Assembly: GCF_050496765.1 (NCBI RefSeq)
Contig: NZ_JBNWEO010000018.1
Location: 186,001 to 250,000 of the forward strand
From: JAEVLT01 sp050496765
Lineage (GTDB): Bacteria > Bacillota > Bacilli > Bacillales > Cytobacillaceae
DNA: 64,000 bases
Direction of reading: 5' to 3'
Positions 8,129 to 17,072 of the stretch are shown piece after piece. The translations under genes and the position numbers were made by a program. The notes below the pieces were generated by a model. That model was not told the DNA's origin, searched no databases, and saw only the letters and a list, made by a program, of their open reading frames with translations. Numbering within the stretch: position 1 is the stretch's first letter; each line of letters starts with the position of its first letter.

Positions 8129-10762
8129 ATGAAAAAATTAACGGGATCACAAATTCGCAGAATGTTTCTTGATTTTTTTAAAGAAAAAGGACATGCCATT
8201 GAACCGAGCGCTTCGCTTGTACCACATGATGATCCGTCCTTGCTGTGGATTAACAGTGGTGTTGCAACACTGAAAAAATACTTTGACGGCCGGGTTATTC
8301 CGGAAAACCCAAGAATAACGAACGCGCAAAAATCTATCCGCACAAATGATATTGAAAATGTCGGAAAAACCGCACGCCACCATACTTTTTTTGAAATGCT
8401 CGGCAATTTTTCCATCGGCGATTATTTCAAAGAAGAAGCAATTGAATGGGCATGGGAGTTTTTAACGAATCCAAACTGGATCGGCTTTGAGCCGGAAAAG
8501 CTTTCCGTTACCATTCATCCTGAAGATGGGGAAGCGTTTGAATTGTGGAATAAAAAAATCGGCATTCCTGAAGAGCGAATCATTCGGCTGGAAGGGAATT
8601 TCTGGGACATTGGGGAAGGCCCAAGTGGTCCAAATACTGAAATTTTCTATGATCGCGGCCCGGAATACGGGAACGATCCTGAAGATCCGGAGCTTTATCC
8701 GGGCGGAGAAAATGACCGGTATCTTGAAGTCTGGAACCTTGTTTTCTCACAATTTAACCATAACCCGGATGGTACATACACGCCGCTTCCAAAGAAAAAC
8801 ATTGATACAGGGATGGGTCTCGAACGGATGGCATCCGTTGTGCAAAATATGCCAACCAATTTTGAAACCGATCTGTTCATGCCGATTATTCAGGCAACCG
8901 AAGAAATTTCCGGCGAAACATATGGTGTCGTAAACGAAAAAGATGTCGCATTTAAAGTTATCGCCGACCATATTCGAACGGTCGCCTTTGCAATTGGTGA
9001 TGGTGCCCTGCCGTCGAATGAAGGCCGCGGATACGTGCTGCGCCGCTTGCTGCGCCGTGCCGTTCGGTATGCGAAAAAAATCAATATCAACCGGCCGTTT
9101 ATGTATGAACTCGTTCCGGTTGTCGGCGAAATGATGAATGATTTCTATCCGGAAGTTCAAGAGAAGAGCGATTTTATTCAAAAAGTAATTAAAACCGAAG
9201 AAGAACGTTTCCATGAAACGCTGCATGAAGGTTTAGCTATTTTAGCCGAAGTGATCAATAAGGCAAAGGAAAACAGCAGCAATCAAATTGCTGGCGTGGA
9301 TGTCTTCCGCCTTTACGATACGTACGGATTCCCTGTTGAATTAACGGAAGAGTACGCTGAAGAAGAAGGCATGAAGGTTGACCACGAAGGATTTGAAGCG
9401 GAAATGGAGCTTCAGCGCGAGCGTGCCCGGGCAGCTCGCCAGGATGTCGATTCCATGCAAGTTCAAGGCGGCGTTCTTGGTGAAATCAAACTGAAAAGCG
9501 AATTTATTGGCTATGAGAAACTCGAAACGAATGCGAAAGTTTTGGCAATCGTGAAAAATGGCGAACTGACTCCTGAAGCTATTCAAGGGGAAGAAGTTCA
9601 GCTACTCCTCGATGTCACGCCATTCTATGCAGAAAGCGGTGGCCAGATTGCCGACCGCGGTACACTGGAAGGCGATGGGTTCAAAGCTGCGATCAAAGAT
9701 GTGCAAAAAGCGCCAAATGGACAAAATCTTCATAAAGCGATCATTGAGGAAGGTCGTTTACGAACGAATGATTCCGTTTTGGCGAAGGTTGATGCGGCAA
9801 ATCGCGCAAAAATTATTAAAAACCATACAGCTACCCATCTGCTTCATGAGGCATTGAAAGAGGTTCTTGGCCGGCATGTGAATCAAGCGGGTTCACTTGT
9901 TGAGCCAGATCGCCTGCGTTTTGACTTTTCCCATTTTGGGCAAGTAAAGCCGGAAGAACTTGAGCAGGTCGAAAAAATTGTCAATGAACAAATTTGGAAA
10001 AACATACAGGTCGATATATCGTTAAGACCGATAGCGGAAGCAAAGGCAATGGGTGCAATGGCTTTATTCGGCGAGAAGTACGGAGAGATTGTCCGCGTTG
10101 TCCGCGTTGGTGACTTTAGCCTTGAGCTGTGCGGCGGCTGTCATGTTCCGAACACAGCTGTTATCGGTTTGTTTAAAATTATTTCCGAAAGCGGGATTGG
10201 CGCCGGAACAAGACGGATTGAAGCCGTTACAGGGGAAGCTGCATACCAGCTTTTAAATGAACAAGTCGGCTTGTTAAAAGCGGCTGCTGAAAAGTTAAAA
10301 GCAGGTCCAAAGGAAATTGTAAGCCGGATTGACAGCATGATGGCAGAAATGAAGCAGCTACAGCGCGAAAATGAGTCGCTTGCTGCCAAGCTTGGAAACA
10401 TTGAGGCAGGCAGCCTCGTTTCAAAAGCGAAAGAAGTCAATGGTGTCACCGTTTTAGCTGCCAAAGTGCAGGCCGCTGATATGAATGGCTTAAGAAACAT
10501 GGCCGATGATCTCCGGCAAAAATTAGGCTCCGCGATTCTTGTCTTAGGCAGTGTGAACGATGGCAAAGTCAATCTTATTGCTGCGGTAACAAAAGATTTG
10601 ATTGAAAAAGGTTATCATGCCGGCAAGCTTGTTAAAGAGGTGGCAGCCCGGTGCGGCGGCGGCGGCGGCGGACGCCCTGACATGGCTCAAGCGGGCGGGA
10701 AAGACCCGAACAAGCTTGAAGAAGCGTTGCACTTTGTCGAAGAATGGGTAAAGAGCATTTGA
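8129..10762 (+). CDS. alaS: Alanyl-tRNA synthetase
   Basis: Class II synthetase of 877 residues that charges tRNA-Ala. The N-terminal catalytic core begins SQIRRMFLDFFKEKGH. The editing domain has HTATHLLH (about 566-573) and CGGCH (about 667-671), and the C-Ala domain ends with the glycine-rich RCGGGGGGRPDMAQAGG. Full length for the family. ATG 8129 has AGGGAGG upstream. Expression is controlled by the T-box leader immediately upstream. Confidence 0.97.
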   Translation: MKKLTGSQIRRMFLDFFKEKGHAIEPSASLVPHDDPSLLWINSGVATLKKYFDGRVIPENPRITNAQKSIRTNDIENVGKTARHHTFFEMLGNFSIGDYFKEEAIEWAWEFLTNPNWIGFEPEKLSVTIHPEDGEAFELWNKKIGIPEERIIRLEGNFWDIGEGPSGPNTEIFYDRGPEYGNDPEDPELYPGGENDRYLEVWNLVFSQFNHNPDGTYTPLPKKNIDTGMGLERMASVVQNMPTNFETDLFMPIIQATEEISGETYGVVNEKDVAFKVIADHIRTVAFAIGDGALPSNEGRGYVLRRLLRRAVRYAKKININRPFMYELVPVVGEMMNDFYPEVQEKSDFIQKVIKTEEERFHETLHEGLAILAEVINKAKENSSNQIAGVDVFRLYDTYGFPVELTEEYAEEEGMKVDHEGFEAEMELQRERARAARQDVDSMQVQGGVLGEIKLKSEFIGYEKLETNAKVLAIVKNGELTPEAIQGEEVQLLLDVTPFYAESGGQIADRGTLEGDGFKAAIKDVQKAPNGQNLHKAIIEEGRLRTNDSVLAKVDAANRAKIIKNHTATHLLHEALKEVLGRHVNQAGSLVEPDRLRFDFSHFGQVKPEELEQVEKIVNEQIWKNIQVDISLRPIAEAKAMGAMALFGEKYGEIVRVVRVGDFSLELCGGCHVPNTAVIGLFKIISESGIGAGTRRIEAVTGEAAYQLLNEQVGLLKAAAEKLKAGPKEIVSRIDSMMAEMKQLQRENESLAAKLGNIEAGSLVSKAKEVNGVTVLAAKVQAADMNGLRNMADDLRQKLGSAILVLGSVNDGKVNLIAAVTKDLIEKGYHAGKLVKEVAARCGGGGGGRPDMAQAGGKDPNKLEEALHFVEEWVKSI

Positions 10763-10773
10763 TAAAAGAGCAA

Positions 10774-10807
10774 AGTAGTGTAAAATGAAGGTAACGTTTA
10801 CACTACT
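10774..10807 (+). promoter_or_regulatory. Perfect inverted repeat before ireB
   Basis: AGTAGTGTAAA (10774-10784) and TTTACACTACT (10797-10807) are perfect 11-bp inverted repeats around a 12-base loop. No T-run follows, so it is either a weak alaS terminator or an operator/mRNA structure in the ireB leader. Confidence 0.5.
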
Positions 10808-10835
10808 CTTCTCTAAAAGATGGCGAGGTGCAATA

Positions 10836-11102
10836 ATGAGCTCATTTGACAAAACGATGCGATTTAATTTTTCCGAAGAGCCTTTTGAACATGATGTGAA
10901 TGAAGTATTGTTTCAAGTATATGAAGCGTTAAAGGAGAAAGGGTACAATCCTATCAATCAAATTGTCGGCTACCTTTTATCAGGTGATCCTGCGTACATT
11001 CCGCGCCATCGGGATGCACGAACGATCATTCGCAAGCTTGAGCGCGATGAAATTATTGAAGAGTTGGTAAAATCCTATTTAAAACAGCAGCGAGAGGGTT
11101 AA
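10836..11102 (+). CDS. ireB: IreB family regulatory phosphoprotein (UPF0297, YrzL)
   Basis: 88 residues starting MSSFDKTMRFNFSEEP, with the conserved YNPINQIVGYLLSGDPAYIP and HRDARTIIRKLERDEI segments. In Enterococcus, IreB is the substrate of the PASTA Ser/Thr kinase IreK and lowers intrinsic cephalosporin resistance; the role in Bacillus is less clear. ATG 10836 follows GCGAGGTG. It sits 3 bases before ruvX in the conserved ireB-ruvX-yrzB cluster. Confidence 0.92.
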   Translation: MSSFDKTMRFNFSEEPFEHDVNEVLFQVYEALKEKGYNPINQIVGYLLSGDPAYIPRHRDARTIIRKLERDEIIEELVKSYLKQQREG

Positions 11103-11105
11103 CGG

Positions 11106-11525
11106 ATGCGCATTATGGGACTGGATGTCGGCTCGAAGACGGTTGGCATCGCCCTCAGCGATGAACTTGGGTGGACAGCGCAGGGGCTGAAAACTCTTAA
11201 AATCGATGAGGAAAAATCGGAATTTGGTTTTGATGAAATGGAAACGATCATCAAAGAATATGATGTTGGCCGAGTTGTAATCGGATTGCCGAAAAATATG
11301 AACGGAACGATTGGCCCCCGAGGGGAGGCAAGCCAGCAATTTGCCGCAGAAATCGAGCGGCGATTTTCCCTGCCTGTAGTGCTTTGGGACGAGCGTCTTA
11401 CAACGATGGCTGCCGAGCGCGTTTTGCTGGAAGCGGACGTCAGCCGGAAGAAACGGAAGAAGGTCATTGACAAAATGGCTGCTGTACTGATTTTGCAAGG
11501 CTATCTTGATAGTAAAAATGGATGA
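11106..11525 (+). CDS. ruvX: RuvX/YqgF, putative pre-16S rRNA nuclease
   Basis: 139-residue RNase H-fold protein: MGLDVGSKTVGIALSDE at the N-terminus with the first catalytic aspartate, VIGLPKNMNGT, and WDERLTTMAAERVL near the C-terminus. YqgF proteins process the 5' end of 16S rRNA precursor and were earlier proposed to be Holliday junction resolvases. It is translationally close to ireB and followed 8 bases later by yrzB. Confidence 0.93.
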   Translation: MRIMGLDVGSKTVGIALSDELGWTAQGLKTLKIDEEKSEFGFDEMETIIKEYDVGRVVIGLPKNMNGTIGPRGEASQQFAAEIERRFSLPVVLWDERLTTMAAERVLLEADVSRKKRKKVIDKMAAVLILQGYLDSKNG

Positions 11526-11533
11526 GGTGACCA

Positions 11534-11824
11534 ATGAACCACGGAGAAAATCATATTACCGTAGTAGATGAACATGGAAACGAGCAATTGTGTGAAGTTC
11601 TTTTCACATTTGATTCCGAAGAATTCGGCAAATCATATGTGCTGTATTACCCAATTGGAGCTGACGATGAAGAAGACGAAGACATCGAAATTCACGCTTC
11701 CGCTTTTCTTCCAAATGAAGAGGGAGAAGAAGGCGAATTGATGCCAATCGAAACCGATGAAGAATGGGACATGATCGAAGAAATGCTCAATACATTTCTC
11801 GACGAACAAGAAAACGAAGACTAA
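11534..11824 (+). CDS. DUF1292 protein YrzB
   Basis: 96 residues, strongly acidic, with the DUF1292 signature (ITVVDEHGNEQLCEVLFTFD, YPIGADDEEDEDIEIHASAF). Function unknown; conserved with ireB and ruvX across Firmicutes. GAGGTGACC gives a good ribosome site for ATG 11534. Confidence 0.9.
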   Translation: MNHGENHITVVDEHGNEQLCEVLFTFDSEEFGKSYVLYYPIGADDEEDEDIEIHASAFLPNEEGEEGELMPIETDEEWDMIEEMLNTFLDEQENED

Positions 11825-11831
11825 ACCGTGC

Positions 11832-11879
11832 AAAGGGGATGTCCTAAAAGGATAACTTTTAGTGGCACCCCCCTTTTTT
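11832..11879 (+). terminator. Terminator after yrzB
   Basis: AAGGGG ... CTAAAAG/CTTTTAG ... CCCCTT nested stem followed by TTTTTTG. Confidence 0.8.
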
Positions 11880-11987
11880 GTTTATTTGACAAATTTCGCA
11901 CTGTGTGCTCAAATAATTACGATAGCCACATCGAATAGATGTTTTTTTGAACAATAGAGAACGACCCTGTTTATTGAGGGGAGAGGG

Positions 11988-13124
11988 ATGACAATCGACG
12001 GGAAAAAGAGTAAAAAAGAACTGATTCAAAAAAAATTAATCGAGCAGCAAATGGAGGCGAGGGTTGTCAGACGAATTGTCTTGATTATTTCTCTTAGCAT
12101 CCTTCTTGCAGCAGCATTGGCTGCCGGTGGTGGGTACCTTTATATAAAATCAGCCTTAAACCCACTCAAACCGGGAAGCAAAGAACTGAAAATGGTCGAG
12201 ATTCCGATTGGTTCATCAGCAACCAAAATTGGACAGGTTCTTGAATCAAAGGGAATTATCAAAAGTGCAACCATTTTTAAATATTATGTAAAACTGAAAA
12301 ATGAATCAGGCTTTATGGCTGGAGAATACCAATTCAGCCCATCAATGAAAGTATCCGAAATCGTGAGCCGATTGAAATCCGGCAGGCTGACGGAAAAACC
12401 GATGGTTAAAATCACGATCCCTGAAGGGAAACAATTAAAAGAAATTGCCCACTTAATGGCGAAAGCAATTAAAAAGCCGGATGGAGAAGTATTCAATCAG
12501 CTGAATGATAAAAATTATATTAAAACACTTATGGCGAAATACCCGAATTTATTAACTAGTGACATCGAAAACACGACAGTTCTGTATCCACTTGAAGGTT
12601 ATTTGTATCCGGCAACGTACTCTTTTTATAAACCAGCTCCTTCGGTAGATGAAATTGTGACAGCCATGCTGGACAAAACGAATGATGTCATTTCTCAGTA
12701 TGCCGAAGAAATCAAGCAAAAACAGGTTTCGGTTCATAAGCTTTTGACGATGGCTTCCTTAATCGAAGAAGAAGCAACGAGCAAGGCGGATCGAGCAAAA
12801 ATCGCAAGTGTTTTTTACAACAGAATTCAAAAGGGAATGCCGCTTCAGACCGATCCGACCATTCTTTATGCCCAAGGCAAACATAAGGATCGCGTACTAT
12901 ATGAAGACTTAAAGGTAAACTCGCCATACAACACCTACAAAAATCCGGGGTTGCCGCCGGGACCGATTGCAAATGCCGGAAGGATCTCCATTGAAGCAGC
13001 CTTAAATCCGGCCAAAACCGATTATTACTATTTTCTTGCAGCACCGGACGGCAGTGTTATTTTTACAAAAACATTGGCAGAACACAATCAAGAAAAAGCA
13101 AAGTATATTTCCAGCAAAAAATAA
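11988..13124 (+). CDS. mltG: Endolytic murein transglycosylase MltG (YceG-like)
   Basis: 378 residues: a short basic cytosolic head, one transmembrane helix (about 26-48, VLIISLSILLAAALAAGGGYL), a LysM-like region, then the YceG catalytic domain with LIEEEATSKADRAKIASVFYNR (catalytic glutamate), LQTDPTILYA and YNTYKNPGLPPGPIANAG. MltG cleaves nascent glycan strands and sets their length at the membrane. ATG 11988 is preceded by GGGAGAGGG. A terminator follows. Confidence 0.93.
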   Translation: MTIDGKKSKKELIQKKLIEQQMEARVVRRIVLIISLSILLAAALAAGGGYLYIKSALNPLKPGSKELKMVEIPIGSSATKIGQVLESKGIIKSATIFKYYVKLKNESGFMAGEYQFSPSMKVSEIVSRLKSGRLTEKPMVKITIPEGKQLKEIAHLMAKAIKKPDGEVFNQLNDKNYIKTLMAKYPNLLTSDIENTTVLYPLEGYLYPATYSFYKPAPSVDEIVTAMLDKTNDVISQYAEEIKQKQVSVHKLLTMASLIEEEATSKADRAKIASVFYNRIQKGMPLQTDPTILYAQGKHKDRVLYEDLKVNSPYNTYKNPGLPPGPIANAGRISIEAALNPAKTDYYYFLAAPDGSVIFTKTLAEHNQEKAKYISSKK

Positions 13125-13131
13125 TCTAATG

Positions 13132-13162
13132 AAAAGGGGAAAAATTCGCTTTCCCTTTTTAT
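13132..13162 (+). terminator. Terminator after mltG
   Basis: AAAAGGGGAAA / TTTCCCTTTTT stem with a short loop. Confidence 0.78.
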
Positions 13163-13179
13163 TTATGTTAAAATAGTTC

Positions 13180-13310
13180 AAGTGTTTTAAAGGATAAGCG
13201 ATAGCGTACCCGACAGTTTTGCAGGGAGAGCCTTTTACTCTTACTCCCTAGATTGCGCAAGTCCATCTTCATTTCAGACTATGCGCACGTTCTGTGGACG
13301 CTATTTTTTC
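13180..13310 (+). ncRNA. Candidate structured leader or small RNA before trmR, ending in a terminator
   Basis: ATAGCGT (13201-13207) is perfectly complementary to ACGCTAT (13298-13304), which runs into a six-T tract (13304-13309). The ~90 bases between hold further pairings: GGGAG...CTCCC (around 13223-13248), TGCGCA (13254-13259) with TGCGCA (13282-13287), and GTCC (13261-13264) with GGAC (13296-13299). A TTAAAAT -10-like box lies near 13168-13174. The whole therefore looks like a closed multi-branch RNA with an intrinsic terminator 41 bases before trmR. I do not recognise a known riboswitch class. Confidence 0.5.
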
Positions 13311-13350
13311 TTGCCCAAAGATGCTTTTTAAGGATAGAGGTGACGGCAGC

Positions 13351-14001
13351 TTGCAAAATGAAAAGCTGCATTCTTATATTGAAAGCTTGATTCCGAAGCG
13401 GGATCCGCTGCTTGACGAGATGGAGCAATATGCGAAAGCGCAAAACGTTCCGATCATGGAATTAGCCGGTATCGAAGCAATGCTGCAAATTTTACGGGTT
13501 CAAAATCCAAAAGCCATTCTCGAAGTGGGAACCGCGATCGGCTACTCCGCGCTTCGCATAGCTGCTGCGGTCAGTACGGCGAAAGTGGTGACGATTGAGC
13601 GGGATCCAGAGAGGATCGAGACGGCAAAACAATTTTTCAAACGGTCTGGAAAAGAGGACCAGGTGCTGCTGATCGAGGGAGACGCACTTGAAACAGCGGA
13701 ACAGGTGGAAAGTTTTGGACCGTATGATGTGATTTTCATAGATGCGGCCAAAGGGCAATATAAAAAATTTTTTCAGCTCTATGAACCATTTCTTCGTTCG
13801 GAGGGGTTGATTATTACTGACAACGTTTTGTTTAAGGGGCTTGTCTGCGAGCCTGAAATCGAGTCAAAGCGAACAAAAAATCTTGTCAAGAAAATAGATG
13901 AATATAACCGCTGGCTGATGCAGCATCCGGATTATGTTACGACAATTTTGCCAGTTGGCGATGGTGTGGCAATTAGTAAAAAAAGAGGTGACCGAGAGTG
14001 A
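13351..14001 (+). CDS. trmR: tRNA 5-hydroxyuridine methyltransferase TrmR (YrrM)
   Basis: 216-residue class I SAM methyltransferase of the COMT-like O-methyltransferase family: ILEVGTAIGYSALRIA (SAM motif I), TIERDPERIE, DVIFIDAAKGQYKKFF (metal-binding aspartate), IITDNVLFKGLV. In B. subtilis it methylates 5-hydroxyuridine to 5-methoxyuridine at tRNA position 34. TTG 13351 has GAGGTG 8 bases upstream. Its stop overlaps the GTG start of trhP1 by 4 bases, so translation is coupled to the genes that make its substrate. Confidence 0.9.
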   Translation: MQNEKLHSYIESLIPKRDPLLDEMEQYAKAQNVPIMELAGIEAMLQILRVQNPKAILEVGTAIGYSALRIAAAVSTAKVVTIERDPERIETAKQFFKRSGKEDQVLLIEGDALETAEQVESFGPYDVIFIDAAKGQYKKFFQLYEPFLRSEGLIITDNVLFKGLVCEPEIESKRTKNLVKKIDEYNRWLMQHPDYVTTILPVGDGVAISKKRGDRE

Positions 14002-14927
14002 AAAAGCCTGAATTAGTAGTGACTCCAATGTCCGTAAACGACATACTGCCTTTCATTGAAGCAGGAGCAGATGCGTTCGTGGTCGGAGAACAACGATACG
14101 GGTTGCGCCTTGCCGGCGAATTTTCCCGGGAGGAAGTAAAAAAAGCAATTGACCTTGCTCATTCGAAAGGCAAGAAAGTTTATGTTGCAATGAATGCGAT
14201 CTTTCATAATGAAAAGGTGGAAGAATTAAAGGATTATCTACGTTTTGTAAAGGATGCCAATGCGGATGCGGTTATTTTTGGTGATCCGGCTGTTTTGATG
14301 ACCGCAAAAGAAGTGGCACCAAATATGAAGCTTCACTGGAGCACGGAAACAACCGGTACCAACTGGTACTCTTGCAATTATTGGGGACGGAAAGGGGCAA
14401 AAAGAGCTGTCCTTGCCCGAGAAATCAATATGGATGCGATCGTCGAAATAAAGGAACATGCGGAAGTGGAGATCGAAGTACTCGTTCACGGAATGATGTG
14501 CATGTTCCAATCGAAGCGGTCGCTGTTAGGCAATTACTTCGAATACCAGGGAAAAGCAATGAAAATAGAAAATCACCAAGCCCGGAAAAATATGTTTTTG
14601 CATGATAAAGAGCGCGGCAATAAATACCCTATTTTTGAAGACGAAAATGGGACGCATATCATGAGCCCAAATGATGTCTGTATTATCGATGAATTGCAGG
14701 ACATGCTTGAAGCCGGAGTCGATTCCTTTAAAATTGACGGCATTCTAAAAAGCTCTGAATATATTCAGGAAGTAACAAAAGCGTACCGGCAGGCCATTGA
14801 TTTATATTTTGAAGATCCCGATCGGTACGATGATAAAAAAGACGAGCTGCTCGCGCATTTGGAAGAGATTCAGCCATCAAACCGCCCGCTCGATACAGGA
14901 TTCTTTTTCAAAGAAACGGTTTATTAA
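13998..14927 (+). CDS. trhP1: tRNA hydroxylation protein TrhP1 (U32 family, YrrN)
   Basis: 309 residues of the U32 'collagenase-like peptidase' family, a TIM-barrel fold with ELVVTPMSVNDILPFIEAGADAFVVGEQRYGLR at the front and DELQDMLEAGVDSFKIDGILKS near the end. With TrhP2 it hydroxylates U34 of certain tRNAs using prephenate. It lacks the cysteine-rich segment (CCQSCRW) present in the next gene, as does its B. subtilis counterpart. GTG start overlaps trmR. Confidence 0.88.
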   Translation: MKKPELVVTPMSVNDILPFIEAGADAFVVGEQRYGLRLAGEFSREEVKKAIDLAHSKGKKVYVAMNAIFHNEKVEELKDYLRFVKDANADAVIFGDPAVLMTAKEVAPNMKLHWSTETTGTNWYSCNYWGRKGAKRAVLAREINMDAIVEIKEHAEVEIEVLVHGMMCMFQSKRSLLGNYFEYQGKAMKIENHQARKNMFLHDKERGNKYPIFEDENGTHIMSPNDVCIIDELQDMLEAGVDSFKIDGILKSSEYIQEVTKAYRQAIDLYFEDPDRYDDKKDELLAHLEEIQPSNRPLDTGFFFKETVY

Positions 14928-15002
14928 AGCTCATAGCTGATTTTATTATTTGGATTGAAGCGGAATTGAATAAGAAGAAAATGTAAAAGGAGGTTTTTGA
15001 CC

Positions 15003-16271
15003 GTGAATGCAGTGAAGAATAAGATTTCCGAAGTCGTTAACGGAAAGCGCGTAATTGTGAAAAAACCGGAACTCCTTGCACCGGCAGGAAATCTTGAAAA
15101 ATTAAAAATCGCTGTTCAATATGGAGCAGATGCTGTCTTTATTGGTGGCCAGGAATATGGGCTTCGCTCAAACGCCGACAACTTTACGTTTGAAGAGATG
15201 AAAGAAGGCGTGGAGTTTGCAAAAAAATACGGTGCAAAAATCTATGTAACGACAAATATTTTTGCGCATAATGAAAATATTGACGGACTTGAGGACTATC
15301 TGTTTGGTTTAAAAGAGGCGGGAGTAGCCGGTATTATTGTTGCGGATCCACTGATCATTGAGACATGCCGCCGCATTGCTCCAGAAATTGAGATCCATCT
15401 AAGCACCCAGCAATCGTTGTCAAACTGGAAAGCCGTGCAATTCTGGAAGGAAGAAGGGCTGCAGCGCGTTGTCCTTGCCCGCGAAACAAGTGCTGAAGAA
15501 ATTCGTGAAATGAAGGAAAAGGTTGATATTGAAATCGAATCCTTTATTCATGGAGCAATGTGTATTGCTTATTCTGGACGCTGTACGCTTAGCAATCATA
15601 TGACGGCAAGGGATTCAAACAGGGGCGGCTGCTGCCAGTCATGCCGTTGGGATTATGACTTGTACGAGCTTGAAGGCAACACGGAAAAAGTGTTGTTTGC
15701 GGAAGATGATGCACCGTTTGCGATGAGCCCGAAGGATCTAAATCTCATTCAATCCATTCCGAAGATGATCGAACTGGGGATTGACAGCTTAAAAATTGAA
15801 GGACGGATGAAATCGATCCACTATATTGCAACCGTTGTTCGTGTGTACCGAAAAGTGATTGATGCTTACTGCGCTGACCCGGACAACTTTGTTATCAAGC
15901 AGGAATGGCTCAAGGAGCTTGATAAATGTGCAAACCGGGAGACGGCACCAGCATTTTTTGAAGGGGTGCCAGGGTATAAAGAGCAAATGTTTGGAAATCA
16001 TAGCAAAAAGACCAGTTTCGAATTTGTCGGTCTTGTGTTAAATTATAATGAGGAAACGCAAATGGTAACGTTACAGCAAAGGAATCATTTTCGACCGGGA
16101 GATGAAGTGGAGTTTTTCGGTCCGGAAATAGAGAACTTTACCCATGTAATTGATAAAATTTGGGATGAAAAAGGTCAGGAACTTGATGCTGCACGACATC
16201 CGTTGCAAATTGTTCAATTTAAACTGGACAAACCTGTTTATCCAAACAACATGATGCGAAAGGAGAATTAA
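15003..16271 (+). CDS. trhP2: tRNA hydroxylation protein TrhP2 (U32 family, YrrO)
   Basis: 422 residues; U32 family barrel (KPELLAPAGNLEKLKIAVQYGADAVFIGG), IHGAMCIAYSGRCTLSN, then RGGCCQSCRWDYDLYE with clustered cysteines that can hold an Fe-S cluster, and a C-terminal beta domain. Partner of TrhP1 in forming ho5U34, which TrmR then methylates. GTG 15003 is preferred because AAAGGAGG lies 9 bases upstream (TTG 14997 is only 3 away). Confidence 0.88.
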   Translation: MNAVKNKISEVVNGKRVIVKKPELLAPAGNLEKLKIAVQYGADAVFIGGQEYGLRSNADNFTFEEMKEGVEFAKKYGAKIYVTTNIFAHNENIDGLEDYLFGLKEAGVAGIIVADPLIIETCRRIAPEIEIHLSTQQSLSNWKAVQFWKEEGLQRVVLARETSAEEIREMKEKVDIEIESFIHGAMCIAYSGRCTLSNHMTARDSNRGGCCQSCRWDYDLYELEGNTEKVLFAEDDAPFAMSPKDLNLIQSIPKMIELGIDSLKIEGRMKSIHYIATVVRVYRKVIDAYCADPDNFVIKQEWLKELDKCANRETAPAFFEGVPGYKEQMFGNHSKKTSFEFVGLVLNYNEETQMVTLQQRNHFRPGDEVEFFGPEIENFTHVIDKIWDEKGQELDAARHPLQIVQFKLDKPVYPNNMMRKEN

Positions 16272-16275
16272 TTCG

Positions 16276-16908
16276 ATGCGCAAGCCTGTTGTGATCGGGG
16301 TAACGGGTGGTTCCGGCTCTGGAAAAACAAGTGTGACAAAGGCGATATATGATCAATTTAAAGGGCATTCAATCTTAATGCTTGAACAAGATTTTTATTA
16401 TAAGGATCAAAGTCATCTTCCTTATGAAGAAAGATTAAAGACGAATTATGACCATCCGCTTGCATTTGATAATGATTTGCTGATTGAACATATCGAAAAA
16501 CTTTTAAAGCGTGAACCAATCGACAAACCGGTTTACGATTATTCGATGCATACCCGCTCGCAGAAAGTCATTCGCGTTGAGCCGAAAGATGTGATTATTC
16601 TTGAAGGGATTCTCGTACTGGAAGATGAGCGGCTTCGCAAGTTAATGGACATTAAATTGTATGTCGATACGGATGCGGATTTAAGGATTATCCGCAGATT
16701 GATGCGTGACATCAAAGAGCGCGGCCGGACGATTGATTCGGTGATTGAACAATACGTGAATGTTGTTCGGCCGATGCACAATCAATTTATTGAGCCGACA
16801 AAGCGCTATGCGGACCTGATCATTCCGGAGGGTGGTCACAATCATGTTGCGATTGATTTAATGGTCACTAAAATTCAAACAATTCTTGAACAAAAATCAT
16901 TTTTATGA
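16276..16908 (+). CDS. udk: Uridine kinase
   Basis: 210 residues. P-loop GGSGSGKTS (residues ~10-18), LEQDFYYKDQSHLPYEER, NYDHPLAFDNDLL, YDYSMHTRS and the LID RRLMRDIKERGR are classical uridine/cytidine kinase motifs. It phosphorylates uridine and cytidine for pyrimidine salvage. The start lies 4 bases after trhP2 and shares the transcript. Confidence 0.96.
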   Translation: MRKPVVIGVTGGSGSGKTSVTKAIYDQFKGHSILMLEQDFYYKDQSHLPYEERLKTNYDHPLAFDNDLLIEHIEKLLKREPIDKPVYDYSMHTRSQKVIRVEPKDVIILEGILVLEDERLRKLMDIKLYVDTDADLRIIRRLMRDIKERGRTIDSVIEQYVNVVRPMHNQFIEPTKRYADLIIPEGGHNHVAIDLMVTKIQTILEQKSFL

Positions 16909-16952
16909 AACAATAGCAGTAAAAAAATAGCTGAATGATACCAATGAATGTT

Positions 16953-16978
16953 GCGCGCCCTTTCAAAAAGGACGCGCT
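16953..16978 (+). terminator. Hairpin after udk
   Basis: GCGCGCCCTTT / AAAGGACGCGC stem without a T-tract; probably a weak terminator or a 3'-end stabiliser. Confidence 0.5.
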
Positions 16979-17072
16979 GCTATATATTCATGTCTTAGAA
17001 GACATAAAACTACATATAAGTAAATACACAATTCTAATGGGGGATTGTGAAGACTAGAAGGAGTGAAGGGTT

